64,000 nucleotides of DNA, from the NCBI RefSeq assembly GCF_000577815.1, contig NZ_CBYM010000016.1, forward strand, positions 1-64,000, in the 5' to 3' direction. Under the pieces are notes generated by a model. The model was given only the letters and a program-made list of their open reading frames with translations, ran no database searches and was not told the DNA's origin. The DNA is from Clostridium saudiense (lineage in GTDB: Bacteria > Bacillota > Clostridia > Clostridiales > Clostridiaceae). How positions within the stretch are numbered: position 1 is the first letter of the stretch; the number at the start of each line of letters is the position of its first letter. A program made the position numbers and the translations under genes. This document shows, in pieces, positions 55,152 to 64,000 of this stretch.

Positions 55152-55691
55152 TTATTTTTTCTCAATTATCATTAATAGTGGTGATGTGCTAGATCTATTT
55201 ATACATTCATGTATCATTACACCATACTTGCTTTTAGGCAAATTCTTGGCAAAGTTAATAATGCAATTTTCCTCATCTTTACCTTCATTATGCCCCCTGT
55301 AAATAGCTATTGATATAATACCATTTGATGTTAGTAAATCTAATGATTTTTTTATACTTTCTAAGCTTGATTTTGCAAGTGTAGTTATGTTTTTATCTCC
55401 ACCTGGAAGATATCCTAAATTATAGCAAACACAATTTATTTGTTCTTTCACAAAGCTATCGATTTTGGCATGTGATTCATTTATAATTGTTACATTATTA
55501 TTCTTATCAACATATTTATCACAAGCACTCTTTTGAATTTCAAAAGCATACACTTTCTTAAAATTATTTGATAAAAAGTCACAATCATAACCATTTCCTA
55601 ATGTAGCATCTACAGCTATATCTTTAGTTGTAATATACTCTTTAATAATATTGTGAGAAAGTAAACTCACATCAGATACATATTTAAACAT
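55152..55691 (-). CDS. Class I SAM-dependent rRNA methyltransferase-like protein
   Basis: This 179-residue protein matches the YtqB/MraW-related methyltransferase family. The SAM motif is DATLGNGYDCDFL near residue 29; CVCYNLGYLPGGDKNI is the second family landmark, and IAIYRGHNEGKDEE a third. Substrates in this family are poorly known, though rRNA or tRNA is commonly assumed. It lies ten bases after the pseudouridine synthase gene, so a joint role in rRNA maturation is plausible. The start follows aggag. Confidence 0.85.
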   Translation of the reverse strand: MFKYVSDVSLLSHNIIKEYITTKDIAVDATLGNGYDCDFLSNNFKKVYAFEIQKSACDKYVDKNNNVTIINESHAKIDSFVKEQINCVCYNLGYLPGGDKNITTLAKSSLESIKKSLDLLTSNGIISIAIYRGHNEGKDEENCIINFAKNLPKSKYGVMIHECINRSSTSPLLMIIEKK

Positions 55692-55700
55692 AAAAAACTC

Positions 55701-56444
55701 CTATAAACTTTTTATATAATTTAACTCTTCAGAAGTTAAATTTCTCCATTGACCTTTTTTTAAGTATCCAAGTTTTATATTTCCTATAGAAACTCTTTTT
55801 AAGCTTATTACTTCATGATTTAAAGAAGCACACATCTTTCTTATTTGTCTGTTCTTTCCTTCATGTATTGATATTTCAACAGTAGATATAATTTCGTTGC
55901 TATTCTTTCTTGAATTAAAAGATTTTTCTTCAGAAATTACATCTATTTCAGCCTCTGCAGTTACATATCCTCCAATATCTATTCCGGATTTAAATTTCTT
56001 TAAATCACTTTCAGTAAATTTTCCTCTACATTCAGCTATATACTTTTTCTTTATAGCTACTCTAGGATGAATTATATTATTGTATATACTTCCGTCATTA
56101 GTTAATAAAAGCAAACCAGAACTATCATAATCTAATCTCCCGATTGGGTAAATTCTTTCATCTACATTCACTATATCTAATACAGTTTTACGACCTTTTT
56201 CATCTTTAGCAGAAGTAATATAACCTTCTGGTTTATTAAGCATAATATATACTTTTTTTTCTTCTATTTTTATAATTTTATCATTAAACTCTACAGTATC
56301 TTTTTCTGGATCAATTTTTGTACCTAATTCCTTAACCACAACTCCATTAACCTTAACTTTACCTTCTAAGATTATTTCTTCACATTTTCTTCTAGAAGCT
56401 ACACCACATTGAGCCATGTACTTTTGTAATCTTTCTTCCATCAT
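55701..56444 (-). CDS. Pseudouridine synthase, RluB/RsuA family
   Basis: This enzyme of about 247 residues has an S4 RNA-binding domain (RLQKYMAQCGVASRRKCEEIILEGKVKVNG) followed by the catalytic domain. The catalytic Asp lies in GRLDYDSSGLLLLTNDG, and the end has HEGKNRQIRKMCASLNHEV. It probably modifies 23S rRNA (RluB type). The start is ATG 56444 or 56441 behind cggag; a GTG at 56450 overlaps the SD. It heads a two-gene unit with the methyltransferase. Confidence 0.9.
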   Translation of the reverse strand: MMEERLQKYMAQCGVASRRKCEEIILEGKVKVNGVVVKELGTKIDPEKDTVEFNDKIIKIEEKKVYIMLNKPEGYITSAKDEKGRKTVLDIVNVDERIYPIGRLDYDSSGLLLLTNDGSIYNNIIHPRVAIKKKYIAECRGKFTESDLKKFKSGIDIGGYVTAEAEIDVISEEKSFNSRKNSNEIISTVEISIHEGKNRQIRKMCASLNHEVISLKRVSIGNIKLGYLKKGQWRNLTSEELNYIKSL

Positions 56445-56553
56445 TTTCACTCCGTCTCTTAATATTCAAGGTAATTATATATTTAATATTAAATTAATAC
56501 AACTATATCTTTAATTACATAAAGAAAAGTTGAGCTAAAGTATATTTTATGTA

Positions 56554-56579
56554 AAAATAATCGATTAATGGATTATTTT
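56554..56579 (+). promoter_or_regulatory. Inverted repeat upstream of threonine deaminase gene
   Basis: AAAATAATC (56554-56562) and GATTATTTT (56571-56579) flank eight bases. They lie about 65 bases before the start codon and may be an operator. No T-box or leader hairpin is seen in the intergenic stretch. Confidence 0.3.
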
Positions 56580-56644
56580 ATGATAATATATAATTATTAC
56601 TATTTTTATAAATATTAGTTATGAAAGAAAAGGGGCTAGATATT

Positions 56645-57844
56645 ATGCATTTAGAAAGAATTATAAATGTAAGAGAAAACATAAAGGATACAGTTGTAAA
56701 AACACCATTATTATATAGTAATATTTTTAGCGAAATGTGTAAAAATAATGTTTATATGAAATGTGAAAATTTACAATTAACTGGTGCATATAAGTTAAGA
56801 GGTGCATTAAATAAAATAATATCATTAAATGAAGTAGAAAAATCAAGAGGTGTTATTTGTTCTTCTGCTGGAAATCATGCACAAGGAGTTACATATGCTT
56901 CTTTATTAGCTGGTGTTAATGCAACCATAGTAATGCCTGAAACTACACCATACTTAAAAGTAGAATCAACTAAAAATTATGGTGGAAATGTTATTTTACA
57001 TGGAAAGTGCTACGATGATGCATTTATGAAAGCTAAGTCTTTAGAAGAAGAGGAAAAAAGAGTATTTATACATCCTTTTGATGATATGGACGTAATTTAT
57101 GGACAAGGAACAATTGCCTTAGAGATTTTTGAGGATATAAATGATTTTGATTATTTAATAGCTCCAATTGGTGGAGGTGGATTAATAAGTGGACTTAGTC
57201 TTGCTGCAAAAGAACTAAATCCAAATATTAAAATAATTGGGGTCCAAGCCGAAGGAGCTCCTTCAATGGCATTAAGTATAAAAAACAATAAGATTTGTAC
57301 ATTAGATTCTGTAAATACACTTGCAGATGGTATTTCTGTTAAGACACCTGGGAATCGAACATTTGAAATAGTAAAAGATTATGTTGATGAGATTATTACT
57401 GTTTCTGAAAGTGAAATAGTTGAAGCATTTCTTTTGTTAGCTGAAAAGCATAAATTATTAGCTGAAGCTTCAGGAGTAGTTACTTTAGCAGCACTTAATA
57501 AATTAAATGTTCAAGATAAAAAGGTATGTTGTATTATAAGTGGAGGTAACATAGATATGTTAACTATATCATCACTTATCAATAATGGCTTAGTATCTAA
57601 GGGTAGATTACTTTGTTTTTCTGTTGAGCTTAAAAATGTTCCAGGTGAATTACTAAAAATATCTGAGATTTTAGCTAAAGAAAATGCAAATGTAGTGAAA
57701 CTTGAACATAATCAATTTAAAGCAATTAATAGAATTCATAATGTATTATTAGAAGTAACAGTTGAAACTAATGGACATGAACATATACAAAATATCTTAA
57801 GTGCTTTTAAGCAAAATGATTATCAAATAAATGTTATGTATTAA
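56645..57844 (+). CDS. ilvA: Threonine ammonia-lyase
   Basis: This 399-residue PLP enzyme deaminates threonine to 2-oxobutanoate. The PLP lysine is in TGAYKLRGALN, the phosphate loop is IGGGGLISGL, and SAGNHAQGVTYA is conserved. A C-terminal ACT-like domain (FSVELKNVPGELLKISEILAKENANVVKLEHNQF) suggests effector regulation. Length and single ACT domain fit the clostridial IlvA/TdcB group; which of biosynthesis or catabolism it serves is unclear. I chose ATG 56645 behind aagggg over an upstream ATG at 56621. Confidence 0.93.
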   Translation: MHLERIINVRENIKDTVVKTPLLYSNIFSEMCKNNVYMKCENLQLTGAYKLRGALNKIISLNEVEKSRGVICSSAGNHAQGVTYASLLAGVNATIVMPETTPYLKVESTKNYGGNVILHGKCYDDAFMKAKSLEEEEKRVFIHPFDDMDVIYGQGTIALEIFEDINDFDYLIAPIGGGGLISGLSLAAKELNPNIKIIGVQAEGAPSMALSIKNNKICTLDSVNTLADGISVKTPGNRTFEIVKDYVDEIITVSESEIVEAFLLLAEKHKLLAEASGVVTLAALNKLNVQDKKVCCIISGGNIDMLTISSLINNGLVSKGRLLCFSVELKNVPGELLKISEILAKENANVVKLEHNQFKAINRIHNVLLEVTVETNGHEHIQNILSAFKQNDYQINVMY

Positions 57845-57880
57845 AAAATAGGATAATGTTTTTACATTATCCTATTTTTT
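57843..57880. terminator. Bidirectional terminator between ilvA and pyrE
   Basis: A perfect 17-bp stem (57843-57859 with 57864-57880, core GGATAATGT) closes on TTTT, with A and T runs on the outside. Confidence 0.92.
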
Positions 57881-57881
57881 A

Positions 57882-58553
57882 TTAAACACCGTATTTTTTA
57901 TAATATTCTGCTATAGCCTCTTTAATAGTATCGTCAATATATATAGTTCCGTCTATTTCTCTATTATATAAATATTCAACTACTTCTGCCATAGTTACTA
58001 TTGGATAAGTTGTTATACCGAAAGCTTCTTTGATTTCTGATTGAGCAGATTGTTCTCCCTTTCCTTTTTCCATTCTATCTACTGAAATAACTAATCCACA
58101 TATTTCAACATCGCCTTGAGCCTTTAATATTGGTGCAGTTTCATAAATTGAAGTTCCTGCAGTCATAACATCTTCAACTATAACTACTTTTTTTGTATTA
58201 TCTAATTTTGCTCCTAGTAAAATACCACCTTCACCGTGATCTTTAACTTCTTTTCTATTAGAGCAATACTCTACATTAGTTCCATATAATTTATTCATAG
58301 CTATAGCTGTTGTAACAGTTAATGGAATTCCTTTATAAGCAGGTCCGAACAATACATCAACTTCTGTACCTATACGTTCTTTAATTGTTTGAGCATAGAA
58401 CTCCCCTAGTTTCTCAAGTTGTTCTCCAGTTGTATAATTTCCAGTGTTAATAAAGAAAGGTGTTTGACGACCACTCTTTGTAACGAATTCCCCAAATCTT
58501 AAAACATTACTTTTAACCATAAATTCTATAAATTCTTGTTTATATTTTTGCAT
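57882..58553 (-). CDS. pyrE: Orotate phosphoribosyltransferase
   Basis: This 223-residue enzyme makes OMP from orotate and PRPP in pyrimidine synthesis. The PRPP-binding motif is VVIVEDVMTAGTSI; FINTGNYTTGEQL and FGPAYKGIPLTVTTA are also conserved. I chose ATG 58553 behind gaggag; a TTG three codons earlier touches that SD. It stands alone here, outside a pyr operon, and ends at the shared hairpin. Confidence 0.95.
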   Translation of the reverse strand: MQKYKQEFIEFMVKSNVLRFGEFVTKSGRQTPFFINTGNYTTGEQLEKLGEFYAQTIKERIGTEVDVLFGPAYKGIPLTVTTAIAMNKLYGTNVEYCSNRKEVKDHGEGGILLGAKLDNTKKVVIVEDVMTAGTSIYETAPILKAQGDVEICGLVISVDRMEKGKGEQSAQSEIKEAFGITTYPIVTMAEVVEYLYNREIDGTIYIDDTIKEAIAEYYKKYGV

Positions 58554-58696
58554 AGAAAACAACTCCTCTTATATGTATATTTTTCTTAAATATTGTAACA
58601 TTATTCGTAAAAAAAAGCCAATAAAATTTATATGATTTTAATATTTAGAGAATTTATGGCAATAATTCTATATATAACTATATATCGGAGGAGTCT

Positions 58697-59647
58697 ATGA
58701 GAAAAAAAAGAACATTATTTATTATAATTATTTTAATAACTTTAATTATAGGAGTTTTAAATTCAATACGTTTTAAGTTTTTATATGAGGTTCTTAAATT
58801 AAGTAATAGTTTAGCAACTATATCAAGCGATTTTTATAGTGAACCTATAAAAGATATAACCTATAAGGATATTATTTATAAAAGGAATGATGGTGAAACA
58901 CTAAAATTGGATTTGTATATTAATGAAGAAATAAAGGATCCAAAGCCTGTAATTATTTATGTATTTGGAAACGGATGGGTGTATGGAGATAAGGTTATAC
59001 CAGAGGCTATTTCATCAATAATTGATTTGCTAAAAGATGAAGGGTTTGCTGTTATAAGTACATCTTATGAATTAATGGATGATGAAGTGATATTTGATAA
59101 GCAAATATCAGATGTAAAAGATACAATAAGATGGGTGTATAAAAACAAAGATAAATATAATTTTGATGTAGATAATATTGGACTTATTGGACCATCAGCT
59201 GGTGCACAATTATCAATGATTGCAGCTTTTTCCGATGATGATGAATTTGTCGGAGACGTTTCGCTAAAAGAATATCCATCAAAGGTAAAATATATAGTTG
59301 ATTTATTTGGACCTTCGGATTTAAGTAAAATTAATTTAAGTGCAGGGCCAAGCGAGATTGTTGATAACTTTACTGCAGAAGATATAGAAAGTTATTCGAA
59401 ATTATATAGTCCTATTAATTATATTAAAGAGGATTTGCCAGATACTTTGATAATACATAGTAAAAAAGACAATATAGTTCCATACGATACTTCCGTTGAA
59501 TTATATGAAAGTGGAATAGAGTTAAACAATAAATTTTATTTTTATACCTTAGAAAATTGTACTCACTATTTAGAAAACTTATCTAATAAGGAAGCTTTAG
59601 GACTTTATATGAATATTATTGATTTTATTCTTTCTGAAAGCAAATAA
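58697..59647 (+). CDS. Membrane-anchored alpha/beta hydrolase (esterase-like)
   Basis: This 316-residue protein has an N-terminal signal anchor (residues 4-24, TLFIIIILITLIIGVLNSI). The hydrolase domain follows: oxyanion region YVFGNGWVYGDK, nucleophile elbow GPSAGAQ, acidic residue in HSKKDNIVP and catalytic His in NCTHYLEN. The family resembles BD-FAE/feruloyl-esterase-like or Aes-type carboxylesterases. It probably acts at the outer face of the membrane. The substrate is unknown. Its start follows ggaggag, and it ends at a hairpin. Confidence 0.82.
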   Translation: MRKKRTLFIIIILITLIIGVLNSIRFKFLYEVLKLSNSLATISSDFYSEPIKDITYKDIIYKRNDGETLKLDLYINEEIKDPKPVIIYVFGNGWVYGDKVIPEAISSIIDLLKDEGFAVISTSYELMDDEVIFDKQISDVKDTIRWVYKNKDKYNFDVDNIGLIGPSAGAQLSMIAAFSDDDEFVGDVSLKEYPSKVKYIVDLFGPSDLSKINLSAGPSEIVDNFTAEDIESYSKLYSPINYIKEDLPDTLIIHSKKDNIVPYDTSVELYESGIELNNKFYFYTLENCTHYLENLSNKEALGLYMNIIDFILSESK

Positions 59648-59650
59648 TCA

Positions 59651-59690
59651 AATAAGAAGTCATTATATTTCTTAACGACTTCTTATTTTT
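59651..59690 (+). terminator. Terminator after the esterase gene
   Basis: AATAAGAAGTC (59651-59661) pairs with GACTTCTTATT (59677-59687), and T residues follow. Confidence 0.85.
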
Positions 59691-59706
59691 ATTTAAAAGA
59701 AATTGT

Positions 59707-60651
59707 TTATATAATCATACTTATTGGGACAACTAGTAAAGACTCCCCTGGAACTTTAAATCGTGGTTGTTCTGGTAAATAAATTCCATTGCTGGACAAT
59801 TTCTGCATTAAGGGAGAACAACAGCTTAAAAAGTTTTCATAAAAATTTGCTTGTCCTGATTTTCTTAGTAAATGAATACAATGATTACTATCACATTTTC
59901 GTATAACTTTTCCTACTACTGTACAAGGACATTCTTCCCCCTCATAAATATTTGCATAAGTACTAACAAAATTATTATTATTTACTGTTAGAACAACATC
60001 TATATTTCCACATTTAATAATCATATCTTGACTGTTATTAACAGTTAAAAGTGATTTTAAGTAATCCACTTGTTTATACATGGTATTATAATTAATCAGT
60101 GAATTATTTAATTCATTAGAAGAATTACATATACAATTTAAATTATCAGTTCCTAAACTAGAAAGTAAATTTGATAGGCTATCTATGTATGACACCATAG
60201 ATTCATTAGTAATATTACCACTTAATTTAATATAATCTCCAGCACTTATACTATCAATTGAAGAATATTCGGAGAATTCTTTAATTAAATTAGCTTCATT
60301 TAAACCTTGTAATAATTGCTGATGAATTTCAAAAGTTGTATATATTCGTGTCAACTCTTCTTCACGTCTAATAAATCTTCTACCTTCAACAGATTGATTA
60401 TCCTTATTTAATGTTGTTACAGTATCTGCTTCAGTAAAATTTTTCCCTTTATATCCATCACGCTCGTCGCGAATACATCTATCTTCTCCATAATGTTGGT
60501 TAGATCCTTCATTTCCAGTTTTAGCACTTAAGGTTCTATCTTCAATAAATTTAGAAGTTCTTTTTTCTATATAACCATCAATAACTAGTGAATTTAAATT
60601 CTTAGTTAATGCTTCGTCTAAATAAATAAGTAAATCAAGAGCATCTGCCAA
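59707..60651 (-). CDS. Unknown protein, possibly DUF6414-like
   Basis: The N-terminus (LLIYLDEALTKNLNSLVIDGYIEKRTSK) followed by a charged, low-complexity segment, RTLSAKTGNEG onward, recalls DUF6414-type proteins of unknown role. The C-terminal half has scattered Cys residues: CICNSS, EECPCTV, KCDSNHCIHLL and CCSPL. There is no signal or membrane segment. The protein is 314 residues long. It starts at TTG 60651 behind aaggagg. It is monocistronic between a convergent esterase gene and terC. Family placement is tentative. Confidence 0.45.
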   Translation of the reverse strand: MADALDLLIYLDEALTKNLNSLVIDGYIEKRTSKFIEDRTLSAKTGNEGSNQHYGEDRCIRDERDGYKGKNFTEADTVTTLNKDNQSVEGRRFIRREEELTRIYTTFEIHQQLLQGLNEANLIKEFSEYSSIDSISAGDYIKLSGNITNESMVSYIDSLSNLLSSLGTDNLNCICNSSNELNNSLINYNTMYKQVDYLKSLLTVNNSQDMIIKCGNIDVVLTVNNNNFVSTYANIYEGEECPCTVVGKVIRKCDSNHCIHLLRKSGQANFYENFLSCCSPLMQKLSSNGIYLPEQPRFKVPGESLLVVPISMII

Positions 60652-60709
60652 AGAAGTTACCTCCTTATTAATTAAAAAGCCTCATATTATCTTATTCTAA
60701 AGTAGATAA

Positions 60710-61522
60710 TTAAGTACATAATAATGAAAATAAAATACTAACTAGTAATATAATTGCTATTACGAGCAGTGAAACCATTGTTGAAATAGTTATTCCAAAG
60801 AATGCTATAAATAATTTTACTCCTGTAAACATTAAAATAAATGCCACTCCATATTTTATATATTTAAACATACTATTTAATTTAGCTAAAAGAAAATATA
60901 GGCTTCTTAAGCCTAATATGGCAAAGATATTAGAACTATAAACTATATAAGGATTGGTAGTGATAGAAAAAATAGCAGGTATTGAATCCATAGCAAAAAT
61001 AATATCTGAACTTTCAATTAATACTAAAATTAATAATAATGGAGTTGCATGCAAAACTCCATTTTTACGTACAAAAAAACATTCACCATATAAATCATCA
61101 GTGACAGGAATTATCTTTTTCATAATTTTTAATACTTTACTATCTGAAAAATCAACAGCTTCTTCTTTGTTGAATAGTATTTTTAAACCACTACAAAATA
61201 AGAAAAATCCAAAAATATATAGTATCCAGTGAAATGTATTTACAATTGCAACTCCTAAGAAAATAAACATAAATCTTAAGACTATAGCACCAAATATTCC
61301 ATATGTTAGAACTCTTTTTTGGTATGAGATTGGTATATTAAAAGATGTAAAGACAAGTAAAAATAGAAATAAATTATCTACACTTAAACTTAATTCTATT
61401 ATGTATCCACCAAGAAACTCTAATCCAGGTTCTGAGCCAAAAATAATATAAATAAAAATATTAACTACAATTGCTAGGCTTACCCATAAAACAAAATTTT
61501 TTAATGCACTTCTCGCTTTCAA
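60710..61522 (-). CDS. TerC-family integral membrane protein
   Basis: This 270-residue protein has about eight hydrophobic helices and the TerC motifs ELSLSVDNLFLFLLVF and ESSDIIFAMDSIPAIF, each with membrane-embedded acidic residues. Family members are linked to metal (manganese) efflux and metalation of exported proteins. The yybP-ykoY manganese riboswitch often found ahead of terC is not seen in the 145 bases upstream. It starts at TTG 61522 behind aaggaga. Function is inferred from the family. Confidence 0.9.
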   Translation of the reverse strand: MKARSALKNFVLWVSLAIVVNIFIYIIFGSEPGLEFLGGYIIELSLSVDNLFLFLLVFTSFNIPISYQKRVLTYGIFGAIVLRFMFIFLGVAIVNTFHWILYIFGFFLFCSGLKILFNKEEAVDFSDSKVLKIMKKIIPVTDDLYGECFFVRKNGVLHATPLLLILVLIESSDIIFAMDSIPAIFSITTNPYIVYSSNIFAILGLRSLYFLLAKLNSMFKYIKYGVAFILMFTGVKLFIAFFGITISTMVSLLVIAIILLVSILFSLLCT

Positions 61523-61597
61523 AATATTTCTCCTTTATAATTAATTCACAGAATAAATATATGATTAAAAGAAGTATTTTATTTGTTAATAATTCAA

Positions 61598-61631
61598 AAA
61601 GTAAGATTAAAATGAAATTTAATCTTACTTT
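61598..61631 (-). terminator. pulA terminator
   Basis: AAAGTAAGATTAAA (61598-61611) pairs perfectly with TTTAATCTTACTTT (61618-61631); the minus strand continues with T residues. Confidence 0.85.
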
Positions 61632-61668
61632 CTACTTTTAATTATCAAATTATAATTATTTTTTAGAT

Positions 61669-64000
61669 TTAACAAAAGTTGATATTATTACATAAAATCA
61701 TTATTGAATATGACCTTAAACCTGGGATTTGATTGTTAAAAACAGTATTCAAGATTTTCATTCCAGCACTATTTTCATTTGCAATGATATTCCAATAGCC
61801 ACTACTTGAAGATGGAACATAAGAGTTTACGTCATAATTATCAATATTGGTTCCATTATAAATAACAACAACTTCACCTTTATCATAATTATTTAAATTG
61901 ATATGCTGTATTAAAACACCACAATTTTCACTATTACCAGCAAAGATAAAATTAATATTATTCTTTATCAGTTCTGTATCTCTAAGTCTAAAATGTGGTA
62001 AACTTCTTCTGATTTCAATTAACCCTTTATTATAATTAAATACATCAATAAATTTTTCCTTATCATACCACTTGATGGAGTTTATGTCATCATTACTTTT
62101 ATAGCTATTATGATCACCTTGTTTTGTTTTTAAAAATTCGGCTCCATATTGGATAAATGGAATACCTTGGGATGAAAATATGATGGACATACCTAAAAGA
62201 TCCTGTCTAACAAGACTTGAGTTTAAAGGATGATTAGGGATATTTTTTCTATAATCACCAAAGTTCAAGTTTGGATTTTGACTTTTTTCTATTTGATCCC
62301 AAAGTGTATAATTATCATGAGCATCGATATAATTAATACTTTCATTTGGGTTTGATGTTAATGTATATATAGAACCTTTCAATCCTTCTATTATGCTCCA
62401 AGCAAAATCAGAGTTGCAAGAATTACCATTTATAAATCCACAAGAAGGATTATTATTTCCTCTAATTGCATCCCTAAAAGTATCATTAAATACAGAAAAA
62501 TTTTCATTTTTTTGTGACCCTTTATAAGTACCATTAACTAATGGTGAACTACCACCTTTCCATGGTTCGCCATATATTAAAAAGTTTTTATCTATCTTAG
62601 TTGCTTTACGTACAATTTCCTTTGTAGTGTCAATATCTAATAGTTCCATTAAGTCAAATCTTATTCCATCTATTTTATAGTTTTTAATCCAATGCATGCA
62701 TGAATCAATAATAAACTTTCTAACCATAGGCTTTTCGGAAGCAAGTTCGTTTCCGCAACCTGAACCATTTGTATATCGTCCTAAATGATCTGTTCTAAAA
62801 TAATAGCCTGGAACTATATTATCCATGTTAATAGTGCACATCATATGGTTATAAACCATATCCATTACTACTCTTATTCCTTTTTCATGAAATTTCATAA
62901 TCATTTGTCTTAATTCTATTATTCTTGTTACAGGATTATAAGGATTACTGCAATAACTGCCTTCAGGTGCATTGAAGTTTTTAGGATCATATCCCCAATT
63001 TCGGTTATTAGAACTTGGAAAACGTTCATCTACAGAACCAAAATCAAATACAGGCATTAAATGAACATGTGTTACTCCTAACTCACATAAGTGATCTATT
63101 CCTGTCTTAATAGATTTAGCACTATAAGGATTTCTATATACTGTATTTTCTTCTGCTGCTCCTAAATAAGTACCTCTCAGGCCATCAATTACACCTGAAC
63201 TTTTATCGATAGTAAAATCCCTAATATGCATTTCATAAATAATAGAATCATCTTTATTAATTAATGGAGGAATATTATGATTAATAAATCCTATAGGTTT
63301 AGTATTTCTTTCATTAATATCTAATACATATCCTTTATCACCATTTACAGAAACTGAATTTGCATAAGGATCAACTGCATAAGTTACATTTTCTACAATT
63401 TCTCCATTTACATCTACATCCCTAAAATAAAGTTTATATAAATAATACAAACCATCTGCATCTTCTTTATTTATAACTGTAGAATAAACTCCTGTTTTAT
63501 AATCATAAGTCATTTGATATTTAGTTACATCATCTTCATGACTTATATACCAATCCTCAAATAATAATAATTCTACCTTTATGCTTGTGGGAGCCCATAT
63601 TTTAAATGAAATTGAATCATTTAAATAAGTAACTCCAAGATCATCTTTAGAATAATAAAATTTATCTAAGTAATCACGCATAATAACTTTATAAGGCCTA
63701 TAAGCGTTAGTGGCTGATACTAACAATAAGTCATTTGCATGAATATGACGAGGGAGATTTGTTATAATTATTTTATTTCCTCTTATAATTGAAGAGGTAC
63801 CCTCTATCTTTTCACCATTTAAATAAAGTTCAAAATCAATGCCTAATAAAGGCTCGCTAGTAAGATAAATTTTAACTTTATTAGCATTATCCATTACGGC
63901 AAATTTTATATTAGTTTGACTTGCAACTAATGCATCTCTAAGTGATTTATAACTTCTGTTATCTCCATGGATAATGTAAATATCCTTATAATTACCTTTT
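61669..64000 (-). CDS. pulA: Type I pullulanase, 5' end beyond the window
   Basis: This glycoside hydrolase family 13 enzyme debranches pullulan, glycogen or amylopectin. An N-terminal immunoglobulin-like region and a CBM48-type domain precede the barrel. Pullulanase hallmarks are NRNWGYDPKNFNAPEGSY, MDMVYNHM, IRFDLMELLD (nucleophile Asp), IYGEPWKGGS (acid Glu) and IDAHDN. The frame stays open upstream of the ATG at 63894 all the way to 64000 (ending IIHGDNRSYKSLRDALVA before that Met), and that ATG has no SD, so the gene is partial at the window edge. No signal peptide can be judged. The enzyme is probably intracellular. Confidence 0.93.
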   Translation of the reverse strand, partial: KGNYKDIYIIHGDNRSYKSLRDALVASQTNIKFAVMDNANKVKIYLTSEPLLGIDFELYLNGEKIEGTSSIIRGNKIIITNLPRHIHANDLLLVSATNAYRPYKVIMRDYLDKFYYSKDDLGVTYLNDSISFKIWAPTSIKVELLLFEDWYISHEDDVTKYQMTYDYKTGVYSTVINKEDADGLYYLYKLYFRDVDVNGEIVENVTYAVDPYANSVSVNGDKGYVLDINERNTKPIGFINHNIPPLINKDDSIIYEMHIRDFTIDKSSGVIDGLRGTYLGAAEENTVYRNPYSAKSIKTGIDHLCELGVTHVHLMPVFDFGSVDERFPSSNNRNWGYDPKNFNAPEGSYCSNPYNPVTRIIELRQMIMKFHEKGIRVVMDMVYNHMMCTINMDNIVPGYYFRTDHLGRYTNGSGCGNELASEKPMVRKFIIDSCMHWIKNYKIDGIRFDLMELLDIDTTKEIVRKATKIDKNFLIYGEPWKGGSSPLVNGTYKGSQKNENFSVFNDTFRDAIRGNNNPSCGFINGNSCNSDFAWSIIEGLKGSIYTLTSNPNESINYIDAHDNYTLWDQIEKSQNPNLNFGDYRKNIPNHPLNSSLVRQDLLGMSIIFSSQGIPFIQYGAEFLKTKQGDHNSYKSNDDINSIKWYDKEKFIDVFNYNKGLIEIRRSLPHFRLRDTELIKNNINFIFAGNSENCGVLIQHINLNNYDKGEVVVIYNGTNIDNYDVNSYVPSSSSGYWNIIANENSAGMKILNTVFNNQIPGLRSYSIMILCNNINFC

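Noticed and set aside
61523..61668. yybP-ykoY manganese riboswitch before terC
   Set aside because: The stretch contains the pulA terminator and A+T-rich DNA only; no aptamer-like helices are visible.

Overview
The window is chromosomal DNA from a low-G+C, spore-forming Firmicute, best matched to Clostridium sensu stricto. The grounds are strong A+T bias, many TTG/GTG starts behind strong Shine-Dalgarno (SD) sites, spoVS with a sigma-H-like promoter, a SpoIIIE/FtsK translocase, clostridial GAAC-N4-GTTC SOS boxes, and two conserved gene orders: tepA-ftsK-rimO-pgsA-recA-rny-spoVS-ptsH and lexA...ynbB-hfq-miaA-mutL-mutS-miaB. The species cannot be fixed from the sequence. I saw no rRNA, tRNA, CRISPR array or transposase gene.

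Layout. 0-5.3 kb: cardiolipin synthase, an L,D-transpeptidase, a small ribbon-helix-helix (RHH) gene pair behind a perfect 17-bp palindrome, endonuclease IV and an orphan gene. 5.3-14.6 kb: a purine and N-heterocycle catabolism island. It has an E. coli-like xdhABC, guanine deaminase, and a second molybdenum hydroxylase in FAD / 2Fe-2S / large / medium subunit order. Its molybdopterin subunit is split and its FAD gene carries a frameshift. 14.6-18.7 kb: accessory DNA with a truncated acetyltransferase gene, a tyrosine recombinase whose promoter is bracketed by AAACTGCGC repeats, a divergent RHH-like/coiled-coil protein behind four phased GTTAAC boxes, two orphan genes and a PadR regulator. 18.9-29 kb: a Cys/Gly-rich microprotein, then conserved housekeeping genes from tepA to ptsH. 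29-38 kb: purB, a large protein that may be a decayed helicase/nuclease, an Uup-type ABC-F protein, an acetate-type transporter and a Xer recombinase.

38-64 kb: lexA and a DUF3267-like membrane protein lie on the plus strand, followed by a mostly minus-strand block. That block holds ynbB, the hfq/miaA/mutL/mutS/miaB repair and RNA-modification cluster, an S1-domain protein, ispH, cmk, a BaiN-like flavoprotein, an RpiR regulator, an rRNA methyltransferase-like protein and a pseudouridine synthase. Plus-strand threonine deaminase, then pyrE, an esterase, an orphan protein, TerC and a type I pullulanase follow; the pullulanase runs off the right edge.

How the genes work together. Guanine deaminase would feed guanine to xanthine, and the molybdenum hydroxylases would oxidise or reduce purines and related rings. 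SOS control is visible at recA (perfect box), at lexA (one-base-off box over the -35) and at an unexplained perfect box just behind the Xer gene. The least explained and most interesting parts are the 14.6-17.5 kb recombinase/coiled-coil cassette with its two separate repeat families, and the 3.2-3.7 kb pair of a soluble and a membrane-anchored RHH protein.
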